This document shows, piece by piece, positions 34,612 to 45,814 of a DNA stretch of 64,000 nt. Origin of the DNA: Paulinella micropora (Eukaryota; Cercozoa; Imbricatea; Euglyphida); NCBI GenBank assembly GCA_009731375.1, contig BJOX01000355.1, forward strand, positions 382,139 to 446,138. The letters are read 5' to 3'. The notes beneath the pieces are model-generated. The model was given only the letters and a program-made list of their open reading frames with translations. It searched no databases and was not told the DNA's origin. The position numbers and the translations under genes were made by a program. The number at the start of each line of letters is the position of its first letter. The stretch's first letter is position 1.

Positions 34612-36580
34612 CATGGAAGAGCTGTTCGTGAAACCGGAAGGGGGCGATGACAGCGATCGCGTGATCGTGGTCAAGGAGGAGAAGGAAGAGGAGGGCAAGT
34701 TGAGACTGCCCGAGCCGGAGGAATTAACGGAGGAACTGCGGGAGGTAACCCGCGGCATGAGCGTTGAGGTACCGGCTAAGGAATGGGGATGGAATTGGGC
34801 CAAACGAACCTACGGCCCAGAGTGGAAAAGCAAGACGCGCAAAGGGGCGATGGAAGGGGAATGCGAGCCTATTCGGAAAGGCAAGAAGTTGCACGGCCCA
34901 CTTTGTACGCTTTGAAGGCGAGGAGACGGAGAACGAGGTAGAGCGCATGTTGCATTAGGAAATTCTTAAGTGGGCAGTAAGGGAGCGAGCGTTGGCGGCT
35001 ACCTTTACACGCCCGGTGGCGGAAAAGGAGGCTACAGCGTCCGGGAAGTTTGAGGACGCCCGAGCACAGGAGATTGCTACCCTATGGGCGCAAGGATGCT
35101 TCCGGAGGCGCAAGAAGGAGTCCGTACCGGCACGAGACTTCTGCCGGGGCAGATACGATGACGCACCCAAGGAATCGGGAGGAAAGGTATTGAATTACAA
35201 GAGCCGGCTGGTGGCGAAGGGGTACTCAATGGTACAAGGGGAGCATTACGGACAGCGAACGTTCCCGACTCCATGTACCATGACGATACTTGGCTTCTTT
35301 ATGTTGGTAACATTCTACGATCTGGTTTTGGGCAAGTTCGACGTGGGTACAGCCTACATTGAGGCGGAGGTTGAGGAAGAAGGGATGCGGCCCACCTACA
35401 TAGTACCACCTTTTGGCTTTGAAGAGGAAGGCTACGTCTGGGAGATGGTCCGGGCTCTCTACGGGAGACCGGACGCAGGGAGGAAATGGTGGATGCAAGT
35501 GCTGGTGCCGTTTATGGTGGCGCAGGGATTTGAACAGCACAATGCTTTCCCGTGTTTCTTCTTCCGGTGCGAGCGGGGCAAGAAAAGCCTGACATAGGAT
35601 TCGTTCATGTAGATGACATCATGATGGGATTCAACAGCGAAGAAGCGAAGGCTGAGTTCAAAGCGGCCGGGGAAGGTAGTTTCAAGGTGTTCAAGAGCGA
35701 AGTGCGTACTGGGGTGGTAGGAATCGACATCGAGGATGGCCGACATCCAGAGTTGAGAAGAACCATCAAGTTGTTTCAGGAGACGTTTATACGGGAGGCC
35801 AGTGAGCGTCTCAAGACCAAGGATGTGTCGCCGGTGGATTCACCATGGTTGATGCCCGGGTGTCGGGAGGGAGTGCACAGCGTGATGGAGGAGTTCTCGC
35901 CCTATCACATATGCTGAATCCTGATTTGGGTCAGAGTGACTCGACACGAGACGCTGGGCCGGTGGTGGAGATGGCGCGTTTCACATCCAAGCCAGCGGAG
36001 TTCCCCTTTCAGGAGGCGGAACAGGTGATGCGGTATCTTCAAGGAACTGCAAAGCGAGGAGTCCGTTTCTATCAGAAGGAAAGCACGCGCGTGACGTCGT
36101 ACCCGGATGCGAACTGGAAGGGAGACTGGAGAGATCGGCGCGCGCGCCTTGCCGTGATACACTTTATGCTCGGGGGTTCGGTGAATCCTGTGTGCATGAA
36201 ACGCACCATCACTGTGGAACTACCCAAGCCACGTGGACCGAGAAGCAAGGAACGGCGCGAGAAGTTGCTAGCTAGGTAGCCAGGCAGTCAACGGGATCGC
36301 AGGGGGGAGAGTGGCCAAGGGCTTGGCCAAGCAAGAATGGGGAAAATCTCCTGTGATATATGAGGACAACAAGGGAGCCATTGATCTGGCCACAACCAAC
36401 CTTTTCCGCCAAAAGCTGGATCATATTGACATACGCTATGCCTACGTAAACTCGATGGTTGTGGCGGGAAGGTAGTGTTGGAAAGGATTGGCTCTGCCGA
36501 CAATTTTGGTGATGCCAATACCAAGCGGCAGCGGGGGCCAAAGTACACGAAGATGACGGGAAGGATTGCGCAACCTTGAT
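34612..36580 (+). pseudogene. Element C, resumed: integrase end, RT and RNase H
   Basis: The frame continues from 28322, then passes through several shifts. RT boxes: LNYKSRLVAKGYSMVQGEHY, GKFDVGTAYIEAEVEEEGM, YVWEMVRALYGRPDAGRKW and the catalytic IGFVHVDDIMMGFN. RNase H: YPDANWKGDW, then VIYEDNKGAIDLATTN and KLDHIDIRYAYVNSMV. It ends RIGSADNFGDANTKRQRG with a stop at about 36578, just before element A. Confidence 0.8.
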
Positions 36581-36604
36581 GAGCGAAACGCACAAGGAAA
36601 ACAG

Positions 36605-36791
36605 TGTTAGACCTTAATATAATTAACAGGATAGTCAGTATGGGCCGGCATATGTAATGTGTGTCGTTAGAGCCATTACGTATGTCCGGCCTAGTATATA
36701 ATGGGGCCGTCCCTTGGCGCGCCCTTTTCTCAATAAAGTATCTACTGTAGGACACTGTAAGTATACGGCAGATTATTAAGTTAGTCTCACA
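36605..36791 (+). repeat. Element A 5' LTR
   Basis: Canonical TG...CA ends. A TATA-like GTATATAATGG and the poly(A) signal CTCAATAAAG lie inside. About seven substitutions and two small indels separate it from the 3' LTR. Confidence 0.92.
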
Positions 36792-36811
36792 GGTTATAGA
36801 GCCTTGTAGCG
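36792..36811 (+). promoter_or_regulatory. Element A primer-binding site candidate
   Basis: GGTTATAGAGCC immediately after the LTR CA end. Elements B and C have GGTTATGTCC and GGTTGTGAGC in the same position, so all start GGTT(A/G)T. The tRNA cannot be named from this window. Confidence 0.6.
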
Positions 36812-36855
36812 TGAACGTTAGGTCTAGTAGAATTTATTCACTTATTACGTACTAT

Positions 36856-37026
36856 CGGGGCGTGCGGAAGGCTGCCACCGAAAATACAAACAGGTGTAGG
36901 TGCGGAAGGCTGTCACCAAATATTTAAATCTGGTGTGTGTGCGGAAGGCTACCACCAGTCTGGTGTGTGTGCGGAAGGCTACCACCAGTCACACTAAGTG
37001 GATTGTGCGGAAGGCTGCCACTTAGT
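36856..37026 (+). promoter_or_regulatory. Five tandem leader hairpins with invariant loop
   Basis: GTGCGGAAGGCT occurs five times (36862, 36900, 36939, 36969, 37005), each between complementary arms: CGGGGC/GCC-A-CCG, GGTG/CACC, CTGGTG/CACCAG (twice) and ACTAAGTGG/CCACTTAGT. The arms differ in sequence but remain paired, which indicates RNA structure. The position between primer site and gag fits a packaging or translation signal. Confidence 0.7.
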
Positions 37027-37118
37027 CGCTAGTATAACTAATAATTTCCTAACTCTATCTCGCTTCTCTACTCACAGAAAGCAACATTGGTAGTAGAGCC
37101 CCCTCCTACCTTCCGCCC

Positions 37119-38190
37119 TTGGTACGCCCGAACAATATAGCCTATCAAGGTTCTGACTTAGTAAAAATGAGGCTAGACCCTCCAAAGTTCAATCATGGAA
37201 AAGAATGGGAGCTGTTTGAGTACACCTTTACATCAGTTATAGGTGTCACACGCCCAGAAATCCTTTCCATAATTCCGGGCTTTGAGACTCATCCCTTAGC
37301 CAAACCTATACAACTACCTGTACGACCTGATTCCCCTTCAGATGCATCCTTCAAATCACCTGCAAAGGAAGAGGAAGGAGAAGAGGACGAAGAAGAGACA
37401 GTAGTAGTAAAGGTAGAGGAGAAAGACAAGGGAAAGAAAGAAGGGTCAAGAAACTGCAAGTGCAAAACTGCCTCTGCCGGACCAAAAATCTAAAATACCA
37501 GTGTTGACGAGGGAGTAAGTCGTCACCGCTATTTGCATTACAATTGGGAGCCAGATATTACACGAAAGCGAAAGAAGCTAAGCTAAACAGATTGCTCTCT
37601 GCCTTTCTACTTCAATCATGTGCTTACGATAGGAAGGTGATGACTATAATGAGGCAGGGGGATACGGACGGTGTAAAGTGTTTCCTCGCCCTCAAAAAAC
37701 ATTATGGAGGTCTTGACCTCATAAGGTTTGAAGAGGACCAGGAAAAACTATACCACTCGTACCCTAAGAAGGTTAGTGAGGTGAGTAGCTGGCTAGCTGA
37801 CTACTCACGACTATCAAAACACAAGAAAAGACGATGGGAGAGATACCAGAGATGATGAAGACAGGCATGATCATGAAGAAATTAAAACACCTACCTGTCT
37901 ACCAAGCCTACTATCGTAACATTTGGTGTCCTCTCATACATACTCAAAGACCTAAGCTGCCTGAATTCATCAAGGTAGTAGAGCAGTTAGCTCAGAGCAA
38001 CGTATCAGAAACTAGAATGCGTAAACTCTATGGATCTGGTAGCTCTAAGAGCGACCCTATCACTATCAACACAGTAGCAGAAATAGCTCAGGGAAAGAAG
38101 AAGAGCAAGTCATCACAAGCTTATGGTGAGGGGGAGGACAGTATTTGTTGGAACTGTCCCCTGATCATAAGATTGCTTTCTGTCTAGTCA
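37119..38190 (+). pseudogene. Element A gag
   Basis: Three frames. VKMRLDPPKFNHGKEWELFE opens the capsid. DTDGVKCFLALKKHYGGLDL with LYHSYPKKVSEVSSWLADYS is the copia gag (UBN2-like) core. It ends in a basic stretch and a knuckle-like CWNCP ... CPKDG read across a shift near 38165. An acidic Glu/Asp run is at 37368-37430. Confidence 0.65.
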
Positions 38191-38191
38191 G

Positions 38192-38689
38192 GTGTCAACT
38201 CAAGGACTGTCCCAAGGACGGACATGGTCCTTGAAATGCCCCATAAGAAGGAGAACTATGGTCTCTGAGAAGTTGCGTGGGAAGGAGAAGAGAGAGGACA
38301 GTCAGAATGAGAAGACAGACAGACACAAGAAGAAAGAAGAAGAAGGAGCAAAGAAGAAGAAGGAAGGCAGCAGAGGAGAGGGACGAAAGCTGAAAGCAGC
38401 AGACTTCATTAAAAAGAAGAAAATGATAAGCGTAAACGCTGAATCATCTGACTCCTCTAACTCACCCTCTCACTCCGAAAGTGAAGAAGAAGAGGAACCC
38501 CCAACTAACCAATCTCCTTCTGAGTCTGAAGAAGAATCAGAAGTAGATGGTGAGTTGGGGATTCACCACATGGCAATTATGATGATAGGGAGACTGAGAG
38601 AAGATGATAGTGGTGTGTGTGTCGAGGAAGACAACCCCCCACCCTCAAACAACACCCCCATGCCACTTTTATCAGTCTCACACATCTAA
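38192..38689 (+). CDS. Element A charged linker ORF
   Basis: 165-residue frame, Lys/Glu-rich then Ser/Glu-rich (SESEEEEEPPTNQSPSESEE). It lies just after the gag knuckle in a shifted frame. No known domain. Confidence 0.35.
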   Translation: MSTQGLSQGRTWSLKCPIRRRTMVSEKLRGKEKREDSQNEKTDRHKKKEEEGAKKKKEGSRGEGRKLKAADFIKKKKMISVNAESSDSSNSPSHSESEEEEEPPTNQSPSESEEESEVDGELGIHHMAIMMIGRLREDDSGVCVEEDNPPPSNNTPMPLLSVSHI

Positions 38690-39224
38690 GCCACCTGGCG
38701 CAAGAAGTAGAGGGGGAGGAGGTGTTGAGGGTGGTGTGCGTAGAGGAGAGCAGAAAGGACATGCATCACCTACACAAAACGACTCCACACACACTCGTCC
38801 CACTATTCCACCCCTTCACGAGAATAAGTTTTTGACCACCCTTGATATGGCTGGCGACCCAACTCCCCTAAACCAAATCATACCTTTGGAAGGGAATTGG
38901 GCCCTCAGACGTACAAGGGTAGGATACGTAAAATTACTCGTGAAAAAATACAACCCAGTCACGTTACGAGAAGTAGGTGGCCCACCCCTGAACCTCCACG
39001 GTATACCAGTACGTACAGTTGACTGTCATGTCACAAGCAGTAAGCAGTGCGAGGCGACAGTGCCAGATACAGGAGTTAGGTGCTCGTGGAGACTGGGAGC
39101 GGCGAGGAAGGGGGTGCAGGGTGGGAAGTGTGCTGCTAGACTGATAGATTATGACTTTTGCTCGCTGCATGTTTATCAAGAAAGGAAGAAAGGGGAAATA
39201 TTGAGCAAGTACAGGAAAAACTGA
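38604..39224 (+). CDS. Element A ORF with Cys/His module
   Basis: The conserved part is the C-terminal half: Cys149-X10-Cys160, Cys176, then Cys186-X2-His189 in YDFCSLHVYQERKKG. The short CxxxxxxGxRC ... FCxxH layout resembles small zinc modules (for example CKAxTxxGxRC ... YCxxH repeats). Element C has an equivalent module at 25137-25268. Function unknown; nucleic-acid binding is a reasonable guess. Confidence 0.5.
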   Translation: MIVVCVSRKTTPHPQTTPPCHFYQSHTSKPPGARSRGGGGVEGGVRRGEQKGHASPTQNDSTHTRPTIPPLHENKFLTTLDMAGDPTPLNQIIPLEGNWALRRTRVGYVKLLVKKYNPVTLREVGGPPLNLHGIPVRTVDCHVTSSKQCEATVPDTGVRCSWRLGAARKGVQGGKCAARLIDYDFCSLHVYQERKKGEILSKYRKN

Positions 39225-39352
39225 ACCTAGGGTTGCTTCCCCCCCATGATGCTATGTATTACGAATCCGCCACTTTGTTTACACACATCACTTTGTGGAA
39301 AGAAAACATCAACCCTGCTCAATCCAACAACGCAACTACATCTCTTTGCACA

Positions 39353-39364
39353 CCCACTACTACA

Positions 39365-39429
<65 letters not shown>

Positions 39430-39600
39430 CACTACTACTACCACTACTACCACTACCACTACTACATCCATATAGGGAGTGGGAGAAATAGGGGAAGGAG
39501 TAGGGGGAGTAGGAGCAGGGGGAGTAGGAGCAGGGGGAGTAGGAGTGAAAGTAGGAGAAGTAGGAGTAGGAGTAGGAGTAGGAGCAGGGGGAGCAGTAGA
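39353..39600 (+). repeat. (ACT)n and (GGAGTA)n arrays inside element A
   Basis: (ACT)n at 39353-39470, coding poly-Thr in one frame, followed by GGAGTAGGAGCAGGG repeats to about 39600. They separate the Cys/His module from the protease ORF. Confidence 0.9.
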
Positions 39601-39627
39601 GGGTAGACCAGTACGTCTGTACCTACT

Positions 39628-40842
39628 TTGTCTGTACCAACTTTGACCCACACTTCGTCTTCTCAACCTACCACTGCAACATCCTCATCACCTTTATTTG
39701 GACACCCAGAGGTCATGGAAGAAGGAGAGCCAGGTAGAGCTGAGGATAGTAACGTTTGGGTAAGGGACGGAAAGCGGGTGTTAAAAGGTGGAGGACTACC
39801 CTCCATCGAAGAAATACAACGCTTGGTTACTGCTCTCAATCAGGGGCTTAAGAGTAGAACAGTGACAGACGGGTTGATTACGAGCCAGGAGGGGGAATAT
39901 GATGAATTCTATACAGAATTATATTACGCTATGCACGATTGCGTCCTTACCCTTGCTACCAAACACAACAACCCGTTTGCACGAGGCATCGTTTCTTCTT
40001 TCCCTTACATGGTAAAGGAGGTAGAGGATCTCGAGGATGTGTTGGGTGGAGTGACACCTCCAGAAGAAGACGAACCCCAAAGCCCATCAGACACAGACAC
40101 CACCACTTCATCCCCCGAACAAGACAAACCACACTTTCAGTCTGAATGCTCTATCATGTTGATGGACAATAACTCTGACCACAGAACTGACAGCAGCAAT
40201 ATAGTGTGGGTAGACGATAGTGGTGCAAGCGAAACACAGTCCCCAGATAGGTCTACGTTTGTTAGTCTTAAGAGAGCTCCACCGAAATTCCGCATAGCAA
40301 AAGGAAGCATTAGAACCGAGTACAAAGGGAAAGTTTTAATGAATCTGTCGGGAGCTCATGGGGAAGAAGTCAATGTCATTGATGCCCACACTACCTACAA
40401 TCCGCACCTAAAGTACGGGTTAGTGGCTACTTCGGCATGGGTTCGTAAGGGTTTTGCCGTCATACACCAAAACAATCATGTGATAGTGCTCAGGAAGCCT
40501 ATTCATATTACGGAAGACCAAATCGTGGCTAGAGGGAGAGCACTCCCAAACCACTTGACGGTGTTTGATGCCCCAGGCACCCCGCCTCTCAATCCTAACG
40601 AGTGGTATGAGCCCACAGGTCCCTCTACTACTAGGCCCTCCATCACAAGTGAGACCCCGAACCCGACGATGACGACAGTGTCACGTCGGACCCGGGGGGA
40701 CAAGCTTGACAATCCACCTCTCATCTTTCTCAGAAAACCAACCCACCTACATACCATGACGTATACTGTTTATTGTCACCGTGTATTTGTGGTTGGCGAT
40801 GTGACGTACCTAACACATACGTACCCTACTCTACTGAGATAG
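39628..40842 (+). CDS. Element A protease ORF
   Basis: 404-residue frame. The active site is NIVWVDDSGASETQSPDRST (D-S-G). The preceding half is acidic linker; the following part carries the copia-type GLVATSAWVRKGFAVIHQNN strand pattern and ends at 40842 with an unrelated tail, probably after a frameshift. Confidence 0.75.
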   Translation: MSVPTLTHTSSSQPTTATSSSPLFGHPEVMEEGEPGRAEDSNVWVRDGKRVLKGGGLPSIEEIQRLVTALNQGLKSRTVTDGLITSQEGEYDEFYTELYYAMHDCVLTLATKHNNPFARGIVSSFPYMVKEVEDLEDVLGGVTPPEEDEPQSPSDTDTTTSSPEQDKPHFQSECSIMLMDNNSDHRTDSSNIVWVDDSGASETQSPDRSTFVSLKRAPPKFRIAKGSIRTEYKGKVLMNLSGAHGEEVNVIDAHTTYNPHLKYGLVATSAWVRKGFAVIHQNNHVIVLRKPIHITEDQIVARGRALPNHLTVFDAPGTPPLNPNEWYEPTGPSTTRPSITSETPNPTMTTVSRRTRGDKLDNPPLIFLRKPTHLHTMTYTVYCHRVFVVGDVTYLTHTYPTLLR

Positions 40843-40949
40843 ATCATGAGAAAGATGATAGGGCTGAGAGTAAGTGAGATAAAGCGCTAGGTAGTAAAGC
40901 TTTATGTCCTGTTGTTCGTCCTCACTATCATGAAAACATACAGGCCACT

Positions 40950-41669
40950 GTGTTTCATCGTATGTGTAAGCACAGAGGGATAAAAGCCATGGAGCGAATG
41001 GTTCACTATATGGGAGTAAAGATAGTGGGGAGAGAGTGGAGGGAACGAGTAATGAGATGCGAGTGGTGCTTAAAGAATAAGATAAAGAGAGTGCCCCATT
41101 TCAAAGACAACCACCATGCGGTAGAACGCCACCCTGGGGTCCACATAACAATGGATACTCAGGGCTGGTGGAATACCTTATCGTGGGACGGGAAAAAGTA
41201 CGAGTTCACCGTCAAATGTCTTGCATCTGGGTTTGAGTTAGACTATTATCTGAGACATAAGAATGAGTTTTTCGCGTGCTTCCTTAAAGCCGTTGCCTTC
41301 TTCGAACGGCATACAGGAAGAGAAGTGAAATTCTTGACTTGTGACCAGGGATATGGTAAGTACAAGGAGTTTCAGACTTGGATTGATGTAAATCAACCAG
41401 TCCTCCTTGAAGCTCCGACGGGGGAGAAACAGGCGGTTGCTAAAATAGAACGAGCCCACCAGACGTGCGGCGGACCCGCAAGGGCAGTTCTCAGCGACGC
41501 CGATCTTCCTGAGTCCATGTGGACTGAGACGGAGAAAGCTTCCACTTATTTTGGCAACCTCTTACCTCTTGCCCACGGCCCCTTTAAGGGGAAATCTTTT
41601 TATGATTTTGTTCATAAGAGAAAATCCCTTTTGTGTCATTTGCGCCCAATTGGATGTTTGCGTACATGA
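40950..41669 (+). pseudogene. Element A integrase
   Basis: Zinc region HRGIKAMERMVHYMGVKI with CEWCL. The triad is complete: Asp in HITMDTQGWW, Asp in FLTCDQGYGKY, Glu in VAKIERAHQT. A one-base shift near 41640 breaks it before the FGC box, which continues in the next frame. Confidence 0.82.
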
Positions 41670-42838
41670 AAGTAGACGCAAAGGGGAAAGGTGAGAGGGG
41701 GAGGAAAGTTTTATTTCTCGGGTATGAAAGAAACAACGGGTATTATCGGCGCGTATACGATCCGGTTGCGAGAAAATATCCGGTAATGTCCGTGATGTTA
41801 TCTGTGACGTTTGGAGACTGGGGAAGAGGGGGGCATCTAAATCTCGAGAGAGAGATGATGTTGAGGGTGAGATGTTCTCTGTTAATTGGCAACAGCCCCC
41901 CCCCCCCCCCCCCCCCCCCCCCCACCCCCCCCCCACCACNNNNNNNNNNGGAGGGCCCGGGAGGAGAGATTCCGGCAGGGGGAGGAAGTCCCCCGGTAGG
42001 AAATCCCCCTCCCGCTCCGACCCTCACTCTGGAATCCCCCCCTGAGGAGTCACCCCACACTCCGCAAACTGACGAGGATAGCGAGGCAGAAGAGGGACCG
42101 GTGTTCGTGAGCACGAGCCCGCCCCCCTTAGAGCCTCCAAGTCCCAAAGTTGCTCAGCCGAGTGACGAGCAGGGGGAGATAAAGAAAGCAAGAAGGGGGC
42201 GTAAGCCCAAAGAAAGACAGATGTTGTCCGGAACGTATGTGGAAATCCCGGCAAGGGCTTTTGGGGAGCAATGGGCTAGATTAATTTACGGGGATAAATG
42301 GGAGACGGTGATACGACGGGGGACAGCGGCAGCCCCGTCTGCTCCCGTTACCCGTAAATCCAAACGCTTTCCCGCGCATAGTGTCTTGTTTGACGACGGC
42401 GTCACGGATAAGATATTAGACGTCAAATATGCCACAGCCCCGCAACAGTCAGAATCTATACCCGAATCGCGTGAGCAAAAAGCCACAACTGCACCACCAC
42501 CCTTGTCGACCAACCAAAACTCTGATTCGGACCTCAACACTAACGATCCAGGCATTGAGGTCACCTCAGAATTTGCGTTTGTCGAGGGGGAGAGGGAGAG
42601 GGTAGAGGTGCAGAGAGCAGCACATAAACCGGGATGGAGATCACACGAACAGGCGGAAATTTCGAGTGAAAACATTATCACGGGAAAGAGGGCGAGGGCT
42701 CATGTCGCGGTATGTGCCCGGGAGGAAAACCGGGCGGAGTATTGTCTCGTGAGTGAGAAATTCCCGGAATTCCCAGCAGTACAAAAACCAAAAGACCGTA
42801 AGCAAGCTAGACAGAAGGAACTCGAACAGCTCAAATAA
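41633..42838 (+). pseudogene. Element A integrase C-terminus and linker
   Basis: Opens FAPNWMFAYMKVDAKGKG and VLFLGYERNNGYYRRVYDPV (FGC/FLGY region). A C-homopolymer and a 10-N gap (41940-41949) follow, then an acidic, Pro-rich linker and a conserved-looking RAFGEQWARLIYGDKWETVI, which has a counterpart in element C (KEWGWNWAKRTYGPEWKSKT). Ends at the RT start. Confidence 0.65.
41940..41949. other. Assembly gap (10 N)
   Basis: Ten N directly after a 40-base C-rich run; probably a sequencing drop-out. Confidence 0.99.
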
Positions 42839-44516
42839 CTAAAAGCGTTTGTTTGGCGAAAAGTGAGCGACGCGAAAATGTCGGGCACACCAATCATTCC
42901 TATAAAATGGATAGATACGGTAAAACAACAAGGTACTGCGGATGAATTCCACAAAGCCCGGATAACCCTACGAGGGGACCTCTGAAAGCTTATGCTCAGT
43001 ACAATCCCAGAAAGACTCACTCTCCCACAGCGCAGCACAGGACCATTTTGCTCATGGTAGCCTATGAGCCTTTTTCGGAATAGACTTATGGCTGATTGAT
43101 TTCACGACCGCTTATTTGCACGCGAATCTCCCATATGACATATATGTCAAACCGCCGGCCGAATTTCAGACTGCGGACTATGTCTGGCTTCTGAAGAAGG
43201 CCCTATACGGTCATCCGGAGGCAGGCCGTCTTTGGTACGACGTACTGTCCGGGGAGCTCATTACTGAACACAAATTCAAGCCCCTCACGCTAGACAGGGC
43301 CTCTTTCGTAAAGCATGGGAGTAGCCCCCAAACTACCCAACTGGTGTCCTTTCACGTCGACGATGGCTGTCATGCTGCGTGACAAGAAAGGCACATCAAG
43401 ATGGTGAAGTTGTTCGAAAAGAGAGGCTTCCGGTGCAAGGACCTAGGCAAAGCCACCGAATTCAAAAACATTCAGATCATCCAGACCGAAAAGGGAATCA
43501 CTCTGCATCAGCGTAAATACGAGTTGTTGATCTTGGAGGAGTTGGGTTATATGAAGGAGATACCGGCTAAAACGCCATTCACTTCTGATAACACCGCTCC
43601 CCTAAAGAAGGACCATCGCCTACTACGCTATGATCTTAGATGCCTTATCTTTTTGGCTGTCCACACCCGGCCACTCCTCATATGCCCTTTAGGTATAGCA
43701 GCTAAGTCCCAAGTCCCTAACCAGGGGATGTCTTATGCTATGGTGCACAGAATGTTCTTGTGGCTTCTGACCCCGCGAGCGCTATTTTTCAGAAGAGGAG
43801 ATCAAAATTTACGGAAGTTGCTAGAACCTAATTTCTCGGTTCCTAAAACTCCGGAATCTTGGAAACCTAACCTGGAATCTTGCGCAGTGGCCAACGCAAT
43901 CGATGATATCATTGGAAAACCCGCAATGCCCGGAATGGATATGTTCAGCGTGCCAGTTCTCGCCAATGTAGACAGAATTATTGCGGAGCCACCGATAGTT
44001 GGATTTGTAGAGTCGGATTTTGCGGGGGATAAAAACTCACGTAAATCAAGATCCGGATACGTTTACTTATTCAACGGAACACCAATTTCGTGTTTTTCTA
44101 AACTACAATCCGTGATAGCCCAATCTACATTAGAGTCCGAGACCGTTTCTGCGAATGAGGCGGTTAGAGAACTTCTTGCATTACAACAAACTTTACGGGA
44201 TATCGGGATAAATCTTGAAGGACCTACTCCTCTCTTCGAGGATAACGAAGGAACGATATTATTGTCGGAGACAGGACTAGGGGAAGCTAGGACCAAGCAC
44301 ATAGAGGTCCGATACCACCTCCTAGCGCAATTCGTGAGAGAAGGAATGGTCAAACTATTCCGGGTCCCTACGGAGGAAAATATCACAGATGTATTCACCA
44401 AAATACATTTTACGGTAGACAAATTCAATTACTTGGCTGGAAAAATCTCCGTTGTGCTTAGTAGGCAAAATTGCGCTAAATTCAGGATAGAACCCGATCA
44501 ATTCCCGTATTAGTAA
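42839..44516 (+). pseudogene. Element A reverse transcriptase and RNase H
   Basis: RT: PIIPIKWIDTVKQ, then after shifts DLWLIDFTTAYLHANLPYDI, VWLLKKALYGHPEAGRLWYD and the catalytic SFHVDDGCHAA, which is followed by a stop at 43381 (one base substitution could explain it). LGKATEFKNIQIIQTEKGI continues. RNase H is intact from 43401: ESDFAGDKNSRKSRSGYVYL, AQSTLESETVSANEAVRELL, FEDNEGTILLSE and RTKHIEVRYHLLAQFVREG. The stop is at 44513. Confidence 0.82.
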
Positions 44517-44674
44517 GGTTTATCTTCTTGAACTTCGTTTATATTCCCGGGGTATGTAATACAATAATTTTCTCGCATATTACACATAAGTTGTACAGGT
44601 GAGCGAATAGACGAGTGCGACGGGGCCCGGTGGCGAGTGACTGGCGCCGGAGTTCATTGTTCATTTCAGACATT

Positions 44675-44817
44675 AGTATTTGAGGTTGTCAAACCGTGAC
44701 GACTTCACCCGGTTTCCCAACCTGAAATACTACTGAAGATCTCATCCCTTTTGAGACATTAGTATTTCAGGTTGTCAAACCGTGATGACTTCGCCCGGTT
44801 TCCCAGCCTGAAATACT
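44675..44817 (+). promoter_or_regulatory. Duplicated long hairpin in element A 3' region
   Basis: Two 86-base tandem copies. Each folds as AGTATTTCAGG/CCTGAAATACT (44761-44771 with 44807-44817; first copy has one mismatch) enclosing a second stem AAACCG/CGGTTT. Both stems are kept while loops differ slightly. Confidence 0.65.
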
Positions 44818-45571
44818 ACGAAGATCTCGTCCCTTTCGCTCGTTCCGTTCCAACTTCTATCCGCTTCGCTTCAACTTCTATCTCTATACACTTATATACA
44901 TAAAAATCTATAAGAAGCCGACATGGAGTCCGGCTGGTCGGTGAACGTGCCACACGGGAGTGTGGAACAACACGGACGTACGTCAGACCAGCCGGATGTA
45001 CCAGACAGGCCGATAATTACAGATATCGTGTCTTTGTTCATATATATATTATATTATTTTATGTTCTTTTTATACCCTCTACGGGAAGCGCTCTCAAATT
45101 TATAAATTCATACTACCGGATAGATAAGTAACATATAGTTCAAGTTGATCATACCTTTTGATAGATCAGTACAGATGGATTCATTATCATATGTCTTATT
45201 TTTATATATTATGGTTACTTACGCGATCATATCAGTATATATCAATATTATAATATTGTGTATTATGACCATACCGTACTTGTGTTACATACATAATGTT
45301 ACTCAACATAGGATAGGGGGTGCGTAGGACCTAATCCTCTTCTCGTCGACCAGGCCTAGCTTGACTAGGGGGAGCTGCCCTGTATGTAATCTAGTTGATG
45401 CATACTTGCCCTACCAAGCCGGGTAGCCACCATCGACATAACCTCTTGGAGAAAGTGAGGATAAGAGTGAGTAATATTATTATGTTTTAAGTCTGTGTTT
45501 TTATAATTTTCACAGAATAGATGTATTGGGACCTACAGTTAATTTAATAATTTACTTTGATCCAGGGGGAG
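44818..45571 (+). other. Element A 3' untranslated region
   Basis: AT-rich, with two short hydrophobic frames (44923-45105 and 45145-45327) that I do not treat as genes. Ends in the polypurine tract AGGGGGAG (45564-45571). Confidence 0.5.
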
Positions 45572-45757
45572 TGTTAGACCTATTAGTACAATTAACAGGA
45601 TAGTCAGTATGGGCCGGCATATGTAATGTGTGTCGTTAGAGCCATTACGTATGTCCGGCTAGTATATAATGGGGCCGTCCCTTGGCGCCCTTTTCTCAAT
45701 AAAGTATCTACTGTAGGACACAGCAAGTATACGGCAGATTATTAAGTTGGTCTCACA
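45572..45757 (+). repeat. Element A 3' LTR
   Basis: 186 bp, TG...CA ends, same TATA and AATAAA signals as the 5' copy. Confidence 0.92.
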
Positions 45758-45814
45758 AACCGTTCAAGTAGGTTTGTAGTTACAGGAGTTGGTATTAATG
45801 CCATCAAGGGGGAG

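Larger units (their letters stand above)
36605..45757 (+). mobile_element. Copia LTR retrotransposon A, inserted in the 3' part of element C
   Basis: LTRs 36605-36791 (187 bp) and 45572-45757 (186 bp) start TGTTAGACC and end TCTCACA. Flanking 5-mers AACAG and AACCG differ by one base, so the target duplication is probable. Primer site GGTTATAGAGCC directly follows the 5' LTR; AGGGGGAG precedes the 3' LTR. Each LTR has a TATATAA element and AATAAA. Inside: a hairpin-array leader, gag, a Cys/His module, protease, integrase, RT, RNase H and a 1-kb 3' region with duplicated hairpins. A 10-N gap sits at 41940. Confidence 0.92.

Noticed and set aside
36856-37026. CRISPR-like regular repeats
   Set aside because: The 12-base core lies in hairpins in an LTR-retrotransposon leader; spacing 30-39 with paired arms, not spacers.
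44923-45327. Two short hydrophobic frames in element A suggesting an env-like gene
   Set aside because: Only about 60 codons each, in AT-rich untranslated sequence, no signal peptide or glycoprotein feature; chance is enough.
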